Assembly (NCBI GenBank): GCA_022661535.1
Contig: JAKULF010000010.1
Location: 744,001-808,000, forward strand
DNA: 64,000 nt
From: Eutypa lata
Taxonomy: Eukaryota; Ascomycota; Sordariomycetes; Xylariales; Diatrypaceae
Reading direction: 5' to 3'
A program made the translations under genes and the position numbers. The number at the start of each line of letters is the position of its first letter. Within the stretch, counting starts at the first letter, position 1. This document shows positions 10,966 through 23,590 of the stretch, piece after piece. The notes beneath the pieces are model-generated. The model searched no databases. It saw only the letters and a program-made list of their open reading frames with translations, and had not been told where the DNA came from.

Positions 10966-12008
10966 GATAGGCTCCTGAAAGGCTTGAGACTTAGGAGAGC
11001 AATGCCATGGTCTGCACTAGGTCGCAGGAGGCCTCCAGCCTTTTGAGGCCAGGATATTGCCGTGGCATTTGCCACGTCTTATGCCACATCTTGCGAACAT
11101 GATGAGAAGCTATTAGTGTAGTTGTAGACCCATCGTATAAGGTGATGGTAGTTAGGTCCCATAACTCGAAGCTTGTTTCATTGGGGACAAGTAAGATGAC
11201 TAGAAGGAACAGGGGTTCGTCCAATGAGAATAGAAGTTACCGGTTACAGCATATCTAGCGCGAACCTGGAGAGCTGAAGATGTTTCTGGAGTTCGAGTGA
11301 AGAGCTGAAAATGATGCGGGGAGTTGAATGAACTCGTGTTGTCATTGGATAAACCCCCTAGAGATACATGTAGATGGCTACTAGAAGGTTTTCATATTCC
11401 CACAATCATGGAAGCAGGAGTCCATCTCACGTCTTGGCTTCCATTCAAGGAATGCATGCATAACCAAGTGAAGCTGCAAGATCAGGCTAGAATCAGATCA
11501 GGATGACGTTCTTGGTCACGGAAAGATGAATTGAGTTTAGTTCCTTTGAAGATGACAACTGAAAAACGTGTTCTTCAATAGTTAGTTCTCAAAAAGTCGG
11601 TAAGTCCGACACGAAGACGGAACACTCAGCGGGTAACATCCCATACGTTTCCTTGAGCAAGCACCTAAAGACACATAATATATCAAGGATGGATAAAGTA
11701 TGTAGTAGTAATATGGATGATCAATCAAGTTATTACCTTCAAATGTTCGTATTGTCAACCTTGGTAGGTCACGAAGAGGAACCAGGCTTGAGGATCAAGG
11801 CTAGTATACGGCCGCCACACTTAACCACATCAAGATCAATGAAACTAGAAGGTATAAAAATGCGATCAAAAGGATCATGTCAGATAAGTAGTAGGTAGTT
11901 ACATGTAGGTAATTATAACTCAAAGCAGCTGTCCTCAGCCGGGCAAGGAACTGCACGTGCATGCGTGAATCAGCACCTCGCTAAACCCCTCCAACCAAGT
12001 ACGTACAT

Positions 12009-12110
12009 TGGTGGCAGGTGCGCTGGGCTAGCGTTATATGTACGGTCGCAGCTTGTTAATAACCGTTACATTAGACCTAGAAAATATAACATCTTTTTAT
12101 CCCTTAATTA
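12009..12110. repeat. Upstream 102-bp terminal repeat (more mutated copy)
   Basis: It matches 12499-12600 at 95 of 102 positions. All seven differences have T or A here against C or G there, so this copy carries the mutations. Confidence 0.8.
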
Positions 12111-12498
12111 TTGGTGACAAAAGTACGGATATGATTACGACCGCGACGCCGGGTTGATATAACTTCTTTATGTCATATTAATGTTATATTATAATTACAA
12201 ATTTGCTTATCATATTATACAATCCATAAACAAATTACTTCGTTCGGGACGTTCTTTACGAACTAAGTTAATACGGCAATACCGTATATAAAGTTACGAG
12301 GCTGCGATGGCTGGTCGGGCGATATGCGATGGATGGAACCGGGATTGGTGGCGGTACTAGGCGAATACGGGCGTTCGTCGATAGGTGCGTTTGGGTCGGG
12401 AATATAAGGATTGATTGAAATTATTCGGGCTTGTAAGCTATAAGGATAATTAACGACGACGATAGTTCGGTATCGTCGTAATGGGCAAGATGGCCGAG

Positions 12499-12600
12499 TG
12501 GTGGCAGGTGCGCTGGGCTAGCGCTATATGTACGGTCGCAGCTTGTTAATGACCGTTACATTAGACCTAGAAAATACAACATCTTTCTATCCCCCAATCA
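12499..12600. repeat. Downstream 102-bp terminal repeat
   Basis: The less mutated copy, ending CCCCCAATCA. The DNA just before it (GATGGCCGAG) resembles a tRNA A box followed by the repeat, but no B box follows. Confidence 0.8.
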
Positions 12601-12664
12601 ACACTAGTAATAAGCTGGAGTGGGGCACACTATAGCTTAATTGACAGTTAGTCGCGACTCTCTG

Positions 12665-12697
12665 ACGCGTCTTTCACTTTAGACGCGTCTTAAAGTG
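12665..12697 (+). promoter_or_regulatory. Two MluI cell-cycle boxes in the PRI2 promoter
   Basis: Two ACGCGT cores at 12665-12670 and 12683-12688, each inside GACGCGTCTT and 18 bp apart. The second is the centre of a 23-bp near-perfect palindrome at 12675-12697. They lie about 110-130 bp upstream of the PRI2 ATG. In yeasts ACGCGT is the binding site of the MBF (Mbp1/Swi6) complex that drives G1/S expression of DNA-replication genes, PRI2 included. Binding here is inference from site and context. Confidence 0.7.
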
Positions 12698-12797
12698 AGT
12701 AACCCAATTTAATCATCCTAGAATTCTATCTCAGCATATCGAGGAGACTTCAAAGAGTTAACGACAAACAAACGGAAGAGCATAACCGTTGCCCAAC

Positions 12798-14564
12798 ATG
12801 CAGAGACAAAGTTACAATCGCATTGATCCCAAAAGGAAACACACAACTGATCACCGCAAGAGACAATTTGCCGAGCCTATTTATAAGGAGACGCAATACC
12901 CCCATCGCCTAAACTTCTACGCCAATCCCCCTACCGCCGACATCACTCTCGAACAGTTTGAGCAGTGGGCTATTGACAGATTACGGAGTAAGCAGCCAAC
13001 CTGTCAACGAGCCATGTAGTGATACATAATATGATTTAGAATCAAATAATCCCATCTAACTAACACGTTCAACAATTCCCAGTCCTCGCCGAGCTCGAAG
13101 CATGCTCGTTCCGCAACAAGTCCCCGGCCGAGACGGCCGCCCACATGAAGCCGCTACTAGAGAAATACCTACCGCTGGATTCGAACTCGTCTTCATCGAC
13201 CAAGCTTAACGCCGAGCGCCAGAAGGACCACTATGGCCATTTCATATTACGACTCGCCTTCGCGTCGACCGAGGACTTGCGTCGCAGGTTCACCCGCGTC
13301 GAGACGATGCTCTTCCGACTGCGCCTGAACGAAGATACCGCCCGTGAGCGCAACGCCTTGATACAATCCCTAAACCTCGATTGGGAGCCCGTCACGGTAG
13401 AGGAACGCACCAAGTACGCGGCCGAGCTGGCGGCCACGAGCGGGTTTCGAAAGGGCGGCAACGCTGAAGAGGAGAGCTGGTTCAAGGTCGATTGGGAGCG
13501 GGTACCTGATCTAGTCGAGGGGCGGAGGGTGTTTTTGAAGGCTGGCAAAGCATACGTGCCCTCCAAAGAACAAGCTAGCATGGTGGTTGCCGAGTTTACT
13601 CAGAGGCTCGAGCGCGCATTAGAGGTAGGGTCTTTCACATTGCTTTTGGGAATATCGGTGTTCAATTGACTAACTAGCCTGCCTCCAGCTAACCGCACGG
13701 GCTCTACCCCGGCTTGACGAGGATGACCGTCTAACCCCTATTCTGGATCATTTGTCCAAAAACTTCGTCACCCCCGATGCTTCCTATAGCAGCAATGATT
13801 CATCCGTTCCAGGCGCCGACATCTCTGCGCGGAATATCGATACGCTGTCATCTAGCTTCCCTCTATGTATGCAGAATCTACATCGGACGCTCCGCAGAGA
13901 CGCGCATCTCAAGCACTACGGTCGATTGCAGTACACGCTTTTCCTCAAGGGGATTGGCCTGAACTTGGAGGAGTGTTTAGCCTTCTGGCGCGGTGCATTC
14001 AACAAGATCACGGACGACACTTTCAACAAGGAATACAGGTACAATGTAAGACACGTATATGGCGATGTCGGCGGGGACTCGAACCGTCGTGGGGGTGGCT
14101 ACTCGCCCTACTCCTGCCAGAAGATTCTGACGGAGCACCCACCCGGCCCGGGCGAGGCCCACGGATGCCCATACCGGCATTTCAACCTTGAGAACCTGAC
14201 AGCATTGTTGCAGTCCGTGGGCATTGCGGATCCATCGGTTTTGCGAGGCGTCAAGGAAGATAAGGATAACCAAAAGTTTCACATGGCGTGTAATCGGTAA
14301 GTTTCCATCTCCGTCTTCCTCCCCCCCCCCCTTCGAGTACATTTTATATATGTATTTTCCCGCCAGATCAGCTGTAGCTCACAATTTCCACATAGTGTAT
14401 TTGAGCATGTCCACAAGAATGAGATCAAGAAGGCGAAGGACGAGAGCGTCATGACCTCGGCACAGCTAGAGACGATTGTCCACCCCAATGAGTACTTCAA
14501 ACGAAGCTACCTGCTCAAGAATCTCGGCAAGGCAAACACCGAGGACGTAAAAATGGAGGGCTAG
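12798..14564 (+). CDS. PRI2: DNA primase large subunit
   Basis: Spliced model: exons 12798-12987, 13083-13624, 13689-14296, 14396-14564, giving 502 aa, the usual size. With the small subunit and DNA polymerase alpha it makes the RNA-DNA primers for nuclear replication. The N-terminal domain (KRQFAEPIYKETQYPHRLNFY) and helical middle (HFILRLAFASTEDLRRRF) are typical. The C-terminal 4Fe-4S domain is intact, with Cys at about 304 (PLCMQNLH), 387 (YSCQKIL), 404 (HGCPYRHF) and 445 (HMACNR). These spacings of 83, 17 and 41 are close to those of the human protein. FLKGIGLNLEECLAFW is also conserved. The ATG at 12798 is preferred over an upstream in-frame TTG. Confidence 0.95.
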
Positions 14565-16312
14565 CCTGAGTTAGTCCATGGTTTGCGAAGTTAATCAAGG
14601 TGGATAATAATGGAAGCTTCCAGGATATGGGGCTTCGCCTGTCAAGGCCGAATGAAGCAATGGAAACGGATGGTTGGGTATGTGTAGCATGAGTATAGCA
14701 ATGCTTGCAAAGGAGTTCAGGCGTTGTGCTTCTTCACCATTATTCATAGCCACAGCATAGCATCATGCTACAATTGGTTTAACTGCTGTCTGTCTGGATC
14801 GTATGAGCCGCTTTTAACTACCTAGGCTACTGAATATAGCCCAAGAATACTTCAGGCCGCGACGTCCTGTTCAATGTAGTCAGTCGACTGGTGAACACGA
14901 AGCGAAAGACTATCGGTGAAGAGATGTATTAAGCGCCCAGATGCCAGATCAAGCTGAAAATACCCTCACTTCTAGTGGAAATGCCGTCGCTGCCGCAGCA
15001 GCAGCCTAACCTAGTCGTAGAGTAAAGTTTTTTTAACCGCCTGCAGGTGAAAGGTGAGTCGAAAATAAAAAAAAATTCTGCACTCACCGACCAGGGATTC
15101 GGCCTGGACGTTAGGTTCGGTTTAAGGCGTTAGGCCTTAATAAGTACAACAGAAACCAGGCGAGAACCAACCAAAATCTTCCGACTTCGACTACTAGAAG
15201 TCTATACGTAATGTATACCGAGCACACTGCCACAATCGCATTTCTGCCTTATGGACGATGTGGAAACAATGCAATTACAGAGGTTGGTTCACTATATACA
15301 ACCACGCCCCCTCTTGAACCTCAGTATAACGAACCTTATGTACATACAATACCTACCGACAGATATGCCTACGAAAGCCTCACTCTTTAAGGTTGCCCGA
15401 CTGTCTCGAACATAGCAGTTAGCGGCGAACCCTTTTGAACCTAATAAAGCTACCTTACCTACCTCGGCCTAACAAATGCGGATCGGGGTCCTCAGCTAGT
15501 GAGCCCAATCGCATGACGATGCCGAAAATTAAACTTCTTATTGAATACAGTAGGTTGTAGTATACAAATTAGACCCATTACATAAGGCTCAAGTTCTGGT
15601 TTTGTTAGGGCTCCAGTCTACCTACCTAGGTTAGGGACCTAAGTTAAAGCTATAGCGAGCCCCTCCCCCTCCTATTTCCCCCCTTCAAAAATCGTGCGAC
15701 CACTATCTGCTCTACTCTACACTATACTATACTATACTACTCCACACACGCGTACGTACACATTTTTACAGTGCATGCATTCATATAGTAGTATACCTAG
15801 TTTAAGATGCTCCTTGAATTGTATGACACGTACAACGCAGTCTGGTGGCCACCACCTCACTAGTTAACCTACTTAATGTAGGCCTAAACTCTAATCCCCT
15901 GGATTGGCGATTGAACCGATCTGCCCGTCAGCTGCCCGTCTCCTCTTCAACCCGCTCCCCAGCCTCTATCTTCTGTACTACCATCTTGAAACCCAACCGC
16001 GCGAGGCTAGGCAGCTTACTCTACCGACTACAGACTTACCTATGTCGTTGCTTACGTTTTACACAACGACTGGAAGTATGTATGCGGCGCGATCTAACTG
16101 GGTGCTCAATGCCAAACACCGATTACCAAATTACCTATATCCTCTGGTAGCTGCATAGGGGTAGGTAGGGAGAAATAGAGTTGAGGGGTACGTTAGGTAG
16201 GGTGGCAACAATGAGTTCAATCCAAACAGAAAAAGGTTAAGGTCGTTCTACCTTAGTTAGGTACCTAATAGGTGAGGTAAGTGGAACGATCGGATGGCCG
16301 AGAGCTCATGAT

Positions 16313-16370
16313 GCATACATCCATCCATCCATCCATCCATACATACATACTTACTTACTTACATACGTGA
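16313..16370. repeat. Compound ATCC/ACAT/ACTT tetranucleotide repeat
   Basis: About five ATCC units are followed by three ACAT and three ACTT units, then by ACATACG. The three units differ from each other by single changes, which fits replication slippage with point mutation. Confidence 0.85.
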
Positions 16371-17175
16371 GAGATAACGGAGCGAGTGGCGATGAAGCGT
16401 GACAGAACCCTAACTGCATACTTGCCTACGTGCGTACAGTACTCACGTTGGCATTAGCTACGCTGGCATTATGCGGGGATGAAACCTAGTCGCTGCTGAG
16501 GCCGTCCGTCTGTCTGCTGCTTTCTTGATGGATGATGGATATATCATGAAGTTAAGTAAGTGTATGCGTGTCACACGCAGATGAAACTCGGCGTTATGGC
16601 CGCATGCATGTCTGTCAAGTTGTCGTCAGAAAAGACAGAAAGGGACCTCCTAAACGCAAGCAACTGAGTAACTAGAGCGTGTATTGGACTATACACGTAG
16701 TTGAGCTAAAGGGGTCCAATCATGTTGCTATCTACCTACGTTCAGTGCAAGGCTTTTCTATTCGTCTATCGTATGTAGGTATAATGGTTACGTTGAACTT
16801 CCCTCCTGACTTACCTAATCACACTGATTTGTTGTAGGCACTTACAGGCGAAAATGTATCGTAGTCCCCTATGAATTACCTACCTAAGACGTGAACAGTC
16901 GGCAACCTTCCCCCCGAGACCACAAACGCGACAAAGGATTTGCGTAGATAATTACTTGTACAGGAGAGAGAGCCCTGTACGTAGAGGAACGAAATAAAAA
17001 CGATAGCGAAGTAGGCAGGTAGAATACACCGGGGTTTAACATCCAGCCCGGCATTACTACCTACATACCAAACCCCACAGTAGTCCATGTATAACGCTGT
17101 ACTGTAGGTAACTATTATGCTATATCGTCGTAATATAGAATACAACGTCATGGATCTTGGCCTGTTCCTGGATCA

Positions 17176-17203
17176 AATCAATCAATCAATCAATCAATCA
17201 ATC
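17176..17203. repeat. (AATC)7 microsatellite
   Basis: Seven units of AATC ending just before CGACCGAG. No gene nearby. Confidence 0.85.
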
Positions 17204-18221
17204 GACCGAGTTCCCATTCGGCGTTACTAACAGTTGAGGGGAAAGGTGTATATGAAAAGCGCTTTTCTTCAATATACGCGGGGCTTCATTGATGAAATCA
17301 CCACATGCCACATACCTATAGGCGAGTCAAGCTGCGAGCCTACAAGACCTACTACATAGGTACCTATGAGAGTCAGTTGTCGACAAAACAAGCTTTTGAT
17401 AAACATACAAAATTACCTGTATTTCGCGCGGGCGCGCTTGCTCCCACACACAGCTCCCTTGGAACTGTGTATCAAGACTGGCAAATAAGAACCGCGTGCC
17501 GCGCGATGTTAATCACAAGCTATTATATGGATGTATGCATGTGTAGTCGTCACATTATTTTTTTGCCGGATAGAATTGGATATTTTGCACCGAGTGAGTG
17601 AGTTGTGTGTGTGAGTGGCCCCTCCGCCCCTCCCCCATCTTTCCCCCTCAAAAACCAGGGTTCAATGTTCAGGACGCAAGATGATGTCGACGTGCATAGC
17701 GGACGAGGAGCGCCAAGGGTAAGCGAGGTATACTTGAGCTTCGATACGACGAACTGGTAAGGAGTTGTATGCATCGTTGCGGGACCCTTTGGCTGTTTTG
17801 GGGGGGGGGGATATAACATAACAGCACCTAATATAAGTGGTATCGTACTACAATACGTACGTCGCTTGGTGGGGTGGAGGAGAGGTTCTCATTTGCAAGT
17901 TCATATATTAAGGGTAGACCCTTTTCCGCCCCTCTGCAGCAGTGCAGCGGCATTTTATGGATGGAATTTTGTGATTGGTGAGTTGGAGGGACCACCGGGA
18001 CACGCTGACTGGTTGGACCGGCAGACAGGGCAAGGGTTTGTTAACTAATGAGGAGCCAGCTACGAAGTAAATGTAGCATGTCTGTCTGTGTCGTTCTTGC
18101 ATGCGCAGTTCTCATACCACGTAACATTGCAGCGGTATGAGAGATATTTGTAAAAATGCCAATCATTCATTCATTCAATCGATTCTTTCCTTCGGTGTTT
18201 TTTGACGTGGCTGATCACACG

Positions 18222-18240
18222 AGCAAGCAAGCAAGCAAGC
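18222..18240. repeat. (AGCA)n short tandem repeat
   Basis: Four to five AGCA units in gene-poor DNA. Confidence 0.75.
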
Positions 18241-21200
18241 GAAGCGCGTATACTGTGACAGATATGTAGTCATGACGCGGAGAGCGAAAACGTTGTTAGG
18301 CATTGGGCTCTACTAATAGGAGGTAGGTAGTAGATATCGGTCGCCATTGGTGTTGAAGCAACATCGCACCTTAAAAGGTTACGACATGGGGCATTTTGAC
18401 TGAATCGCATGATATAGGTAGTATTAGTAACTGACGATGGTGATGACCATTACATACTACATATGCCAGCAAAACCTCTTAACGATTAATGCCTGTCTCT
18501 TCGTCAAGGGTTGTCGGCTTATACGAAGATATTATACATACATACAGGCCCATACTACCCGTGATAATGGAGAACCCCATCCATACGCTCTTATGTATGA
18601 ACGAAGTAGGTAGGTAGGTAGACAGATGCCAGAAATCCAGTTTCCAACAACAGCAAGTCATCAGCAATAGCAGCCTTAGCATGAACATCAACATCACCAA
18701 AAATCTCCGAATTATTTCCTTACTTGCATACATATGTAGCTGCCGGACGTTCGTGGTCTCGTTGTCTCGGGATATAACAGGTCTTCCCTGCCAGCCTGCA
18801 TAGTAGTAGTATGTACGTATGTAAGTAAGATAAAATATGTATGTCAGCTTGGTGGAAACAGGCTTTTCCCTCTTCTTATTTTTATTTAGATTGCATCTTA
18901 GTGCCAGGAACGGCATTCAAAATACGCGGGGGGGGATGGGAGGGCTACTTTGGATGGAAGGTAATGACTGCATTGCATACATGCATTCATGCATGCATGC
19001 ATCAAAGAGATCCGCTCACACAAGAGTAAATAGATTGAAGCAATAACAACAGCATGTCTTTACGGAATGAAGTGAAAGCTACATACCTAAGTACTACGTA
19101 GGTAGCAATTTGTTTTCCGGATGAGGACAGGTTGGCTTCATCTACTCCGTTACTTGGGAAGAAAATGCCACCAAAATCCTCAGAGTGAACACCAGACCTA
19201 GGTTTAGGTAGGACCGTTTCACCTAAAAATAAAAGTCGGTCGGACGATTTGTTGCGTGCGGCTCTATGGGAGGGTTTTGCATATTAACTGTTCATCATCC
19301 GAGACATCGTTTACTATTTGTTGTTATTGCGTATACACATCCTCGGATCCCGACCCGGATCTTCGTGTAGATGGATATTCCTTGGGAGGGAGGATCTTGA
19401 GAAGATAGTATATGTATGTAACCAGGCAATAAGTGTTTACGTGTTGCAACAAACTGAAAGAAGGAACTGGGCGTTCGTTAGCAGTCAGGCAGTTAAGAAG
19501 GATGTTCCTTGACGGCCGTTATGCGATGGACCCTAGGGTGAGTGAGTAAAATGCTGAATGCCTACCTACTTACTTACCTAAGAGGTAGGACCCTGAAGAT
19601 CGATTAAAATCCTACCTACAGTGCAGTGCCGTAGATGGAAGTGATTCACTTCAACGTATGGATGTATAGGTATACATAGGAACGAGATGATAGGTGGAGA
19701 ATTCGATATAGTTAGGAACACAGTTGAGATTTCTATATATATATAAAATTACATGTATTAAAGACGCACGTTAATCGTATGTTAATAGTTAATAAGTAAA
19801 CACCGAGCCCTTCTCCTCACTTAATGCGGCGCATTAGTAGGATGGATCCATCTGGAGCATCCGTTTAGACTAACTACCTACTCTTCGGATACATATGTAT
19901 GCGACGCCTCTCGGGCCGGGCGCAGGCCCTAACCTAGCACCGCGATGTTTCATGCGTCGTGTCGTCGGCAACGGGTGGCGGCGGCGTTGGCGTTAGTTGC
20001 CCTCGGGTCCCCGCGCTAAGCTACATAACAGCAACGGTGAAGGAGACGGCGCGGTTGGTATAGCTACTTCATATGTATGTAGAAATAGCCAATGTTTCGG
20101 ATCTCATCCTTTTCAGCTACCTGGTATCTCGCAGCGTTCCCTTTCCCCCTTATCTATACGGTGCGGGAAGTCACAGGTCGAGGTACGGTACGAAGGCAAG
20201 GCGAGGCAGGGTAATTCCCTTCCAACTGCTGGTCCATAATACCTAAGTAGAAGTAGGCAAGGTAAACTACCTAATACATAGCACACCGAGAGAGAGAAAA
20301 TTCGCACGTTTCACATCAATGAAACAAACAGATAAACGAGGTGCCGGCCGGCTGGATAGGCCGCCCCCGACCGAAGATCCCTTGATCTCTAATCCGATCG
20401 GGGTATGTCTATCATTGCTATGGGCGGCGAAAGCCCGACGAAACCGGATCCGACCAGATCTTCGCGGGATGATATAATGAAACCGTATAAGAATAGAAGA
20501 GGTGCAGGGAAACATCGGACGGTCGGCATCGACGGGTCTGCATATATAGAGAGATCCAACAGGGATTGTGCCTTGTTAGCTGGCTGGGCGTACACTATAC
20601 GAACATTTGTGCAGGCTTAGATAGAATAAGTTGCGCACGTGTCGCCTTGAACCTGATATCTATCTTCCTGTTAGGATCCAAATGCCTGGATAATAGAAGC
20701 TATAGGGGTGCTTAGAAAAGATATCACGATGCAGTCATACATTAGATTATTTTAGGTGAGATCACACAACTTGTGGGGATTGATGTAGAAAGATGTCATA
20801 AATGGGTTTTCATTCAATCAGGTTGATTTCATCTAAGAACAATGATAAAACGTCTCTAGCTAGTTACTCCATAAACGTCGAAAACTCCACGTGGAACTCG
20901 ACACTCCATGATATAACCGACCCAGAATAAAGTAAAATAAAAAAGCAGAATGCCAAAAACCCGGGGTATCCATTTCTGTAGCCTTGCGTATGCTGATGAT
21001 GATCTAATCAAAAAAAAATATGCCTCCAAAATAAGATAAACAGATAAACAGAGTTTGAAACATGCTAAAAGACATGTGGATGCCATCCCTGCATTACGGC
21101 GACAGCAAAGATAGAGGGTGCCCAGCAGCCAATGTTCGTCGCTATTGTCGTTGCAATGGGGTATATAGGATATGGTAGGGTGGATGCGATGTGGGACGAG

Positions 21201-22229
21201 AGACGTCATATTTGGGCGCAACGTCAGCGGCTGCACCGAGCGACTTTTTGACATTGCGGATCAGGGGTCCAGTTCTCCAGAACTTCGTTTTGTGCCGCCA
21301 ATGTTGGGTGTTGGCACCAAAATGAGGAGGGCGCATATCGCGCCATTGCGGAATGTCGGGCTGCTCTGCAGCGAAAGAAAATGGCCAGCTTCGGTTGGCT
21401 AGTTCGTTGAGATCGTCGGTGCGCGCTAATTGGTTGGGAATAAAGCCGAAAGGGATGACGTCGGCAATGGGGAACCGAGACCCTAGTCAACTCGCCCGCA
21501 TCTTGTCGCTAAGTAGCGGCATCACCAAAAACGGGCGGTTGCAGGTTCAGGGCAGGTCGGAACGATAGAGCGGTGATGCTACTCTTCAATTCTGTTTGAT
21601 GTGTTGGTGCATGGAAACCGTTTGAAGGGGAAAGAAGTCTTCAAGTCTAGACAAGAAAAAGCAAAAGCCCTTATAAAGACATGTTATAAGGTCGGATGAA
21701 GTCCCGGATGAGTTTGCGATAAAGCTGCAACTCCAGCTGTAGTAGCTAGATTGGAAATTCAAACCCAGCAGCAACTTTTAGCTGCAGGCTTTCGAACCGA
21801 ATAGCGAATGTCGGGTGCCGCCCTTGTTTAGCCCCCAGTGAGGAAACAATGCCAATGCGAATTGAATTGTAACACATTGCTTTCCCGCTCAAAACTACTC
21901 GTCGCCCCTGGTGTACAATCGAGGATCGTCGCCCCTAGAATATAGAGGCCTCCGAAAGGCGGTGCACGTCGGATGGTATATGGGAAATTACCCCCACATT
22001 GGCGACGAGGGGACGAGTTGCTCCAGCGGGTGTCATGACATCGGGATATCAAATCGCATCCTGATGAGCATGACCAGATCCTACAATTTGTTGTCCGTTT
22101 CCTTCCCGGGTGACTTTGGCGTCGTCGATGGTGATGATGCGATTGCGTCGCTGCGATTTGGGATTTTCGGTAGTGAAGAATTAAAACAGAAGTCTTAAAA
22201 GATGGCGACCTTCACACATTTGCGTGCAT

Positions 22230-22499
22230 TCATTTGTAGCCCACCATCTTTGCACATGAGCTGCAGTAGTAGATGTTGTAGCCTATTTGGACCATCCCTG
22301 TCGAGGCGAGGTCGTCCGTCGTAGTGGTCTCGACGCACTTCGCGCACCGCAGGCAGCGCAGCACCTCGACGGATGCCACTGGTGGTGAATCCATACCGAA
22401 ACTTCCCGAGGCGACAGAATCGGTTGATGATGAATATGAGCTAGCTGATGATGTTGATACCGACCTATCGAAATTACCTGAGGATGGTCGCGCGTTCAT
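22230..22499 (-). CDS. Small Ser-rich protein with two CXXC pairs
   Basis: A single-exon frame of 89 aa from ATG 22499 to TGA 22230. The first 50 residues are Ser/Thr-rich and low-complexity (VSTSSASSYSSSTDSV). The last 40 contain LRCLRCAKCVE and YYCSSCAKMVGY, that is CXXCXXC and CXXC clusters about 25 residues apart, a spacing suited to one zinc ribbon. The ordered C-terminus with low-complexity N-terminus, in otherwise empty DNA, suggests a real conserved small protein. I do not know its function. A (GT)n run lies about 30 bp upstream in its presumed 5' leader. An upstream in-frame extension to about 22697 uses a non-ATG start and low-complexity His/Thr sequence, so it was dropped. Confidence 0.65.
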   Translation of the reverse strand: MNARPSSGNFDRSVSTSSASSYSSSTDSVASGSFGMDSPPVASVEVLRCLRCAKCVETTTTDDLASTGMVQIGYNIYYCSSCAKMVGYK

Positions 22500-22527
22500 C
22501 GTGTGAGAGTGCGGACTCGTCAAGGTA

Positions 22528-22548
22528 TGTGTGTGTGTGTGTGTGTGA
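22528..22548. repeat. (GT)n microsatellite in 5' leader of the CXXC protein gene
   Basis: About ten GT units. On the minus strand they form an AC run 30-50 bp upstream of the ATG at 22499. Confidence 0.85.
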
Positions 22549-23590
22549 GTATGAAGCTTCTTAGAGCTTCTAGTTTCTGAACTTGCACTGGGAAAGCAAG
22601 CGCTTTGGTGATATTTGTATATGCGAGGGAAATGAGTTCGGCCAGAAAAGGTCGAGTCGGTGTAGCAGCTTGTTTCAAGATAATAGAAAACAAACAAACT
22701 AAACCAAGATTCTCATATGGGGAAGAGGTTTAAGATATATTGTACTGTTCCCGGAAGATGGTTTAACAAGGCCAGAACCAACAGACGAGGGGCGAGACGG
22801 GCGTGTCAAGACAAATATAGCAAAAGTAGTGTGGGTGTTCCGTGTGGGCCCCCCAGTTCTCTCTGGTTTATGGGTTAGTTAAAGGTATGCGGCTAGTACC
22901 GATAGGAACACGACTGTAACGTACTGTACTTTGCAGGGCAACGGGTAATAAAAGTGGTGCTTAGGAGTGAGATACTTGGCAAGTTGGGTGGACCGCTAGA
23001 CCCAACTATAGTGGTAGTCACCTACAAATGAGTAGGGTCTAGTTAGGGAGGGGGTGTGAAAAAGAATATGGTAGACTTTTTTTTAAACTCTACGCGGATC
23101 CGTCGGGCTCCAACGATGTCTTCATGCAAGTATCGAGTATGGACGTATACAATAGATGCGTAGCTTGAGGCTTTTCTACCCTTTTGAACGATGAGCCTTA
23201 TAATAAGATGAGGCCTGATGTGCATGTGATGACTAACACCTGGTTTCCACGGTATCCGGTGTTTCTGGGCTATCCCCCCCTTGTGTGGTAAAATGGAGTA
23301 AAGTAATATTGATTTGATTCTAGATAATTATCGGTCTAGTGATAATAAGGCGAAGTAGTGCACAGCTCAAAGCACTTCCCAAGGCAGCAGGATTAATCTT
23401 AGTGTATTGGGACTTATTGAAAGAAAAAAAAACTTGGCTTAGGATGTAGTTAATGACAAGTTTGGTTAGTAGAAGATGAAAAGTGAAAGAGGAAAGTTCT
23501 ACAACAGTCAGGCCACCAATCTGGTTCTGGTCTTCTACTTGTATAGCATTTCTGCTTGTGTGGTATGTTAAAGTGGGAGTAGTGGTATGT

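Larger units (their letters stand above)
12009..12600. mobile_element. Short LTR-like element (TRIM-like), 592 bp
   Basis: Two 102-bp direct repeats (12009-12110 and 12499-12600) flank 388 bp of non-coding DNA. Both repeats begin TGGTGG; the downstream copy ends CAATCA, giving TG...CA termini. They differ at seven positions, all C/T or G/A transitions with the T or A in the upstream copy, which fits RIP. The internal DNA begins TTGGTGACAAAAG right after the upstream repeat; its TGGTGAC would suit a primer-binding site. There is no coding capacity, so it resembles a terminal-repeat retrotransposon in miniature. A matching target-site duplication is not clear (ACAT against ACAC). An alternative is the residue of a recombined larger element. 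Confidence 0.65.
10966..12797. other. Intergenic DNA upstream of PRI2, with LTR-like element
   Basis: Divergent spacer between the Clr5-domain gene and PRI2. It carries the 592-bp LTR-like element at 12009-12600, an AT-rich patch at about 12060-12290 and the MluI boxes at 12665-12697. Nothing coding was recognised in 10966-12000. Confidence 0.65.
14565..22229. other. 7.7-kb gene-poor region, TACC/GTAG-rich, no supported gene
   Basis: I found no frame longer than about 145 codons and none with a domain, codon bias or splice-consistent extension. The DNA is dominated by ACCTACCT and TAGGTAGG words on both strands plus several short tandem repeats (16313-16370, 17176-17203, 18222-18240, 18606-18621). 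GC-richer patches at about 19900-20010 and 20340-20480 stand out but could not be turned into a gene. Long non-coding RNAs cannot be excluded from sequence alone. Confidence 0.55.

Noticed and set aside
12483..12505. tRNA A-box-like GATGGCCGAGTGG before the second 102-bp repeat
   Set aside because: No B box follows and the repeat boundary cuts the motif. Insufficient for a tRNA gene or tRNA-derived SINE.
18479..18916. 145-codon minus-strand frame with hydrophobic stretch
   Set aside because: Composition follows the TACC/CAT repeats, no domain, no coherent leader and no splice-supported extension.
20856..21254. 132-codon minus-strand frame with two hydrophobic segments
   Set aside because: The segments could suggest a membrane protein, but codon composition is random and no homology or promoter was recognised.
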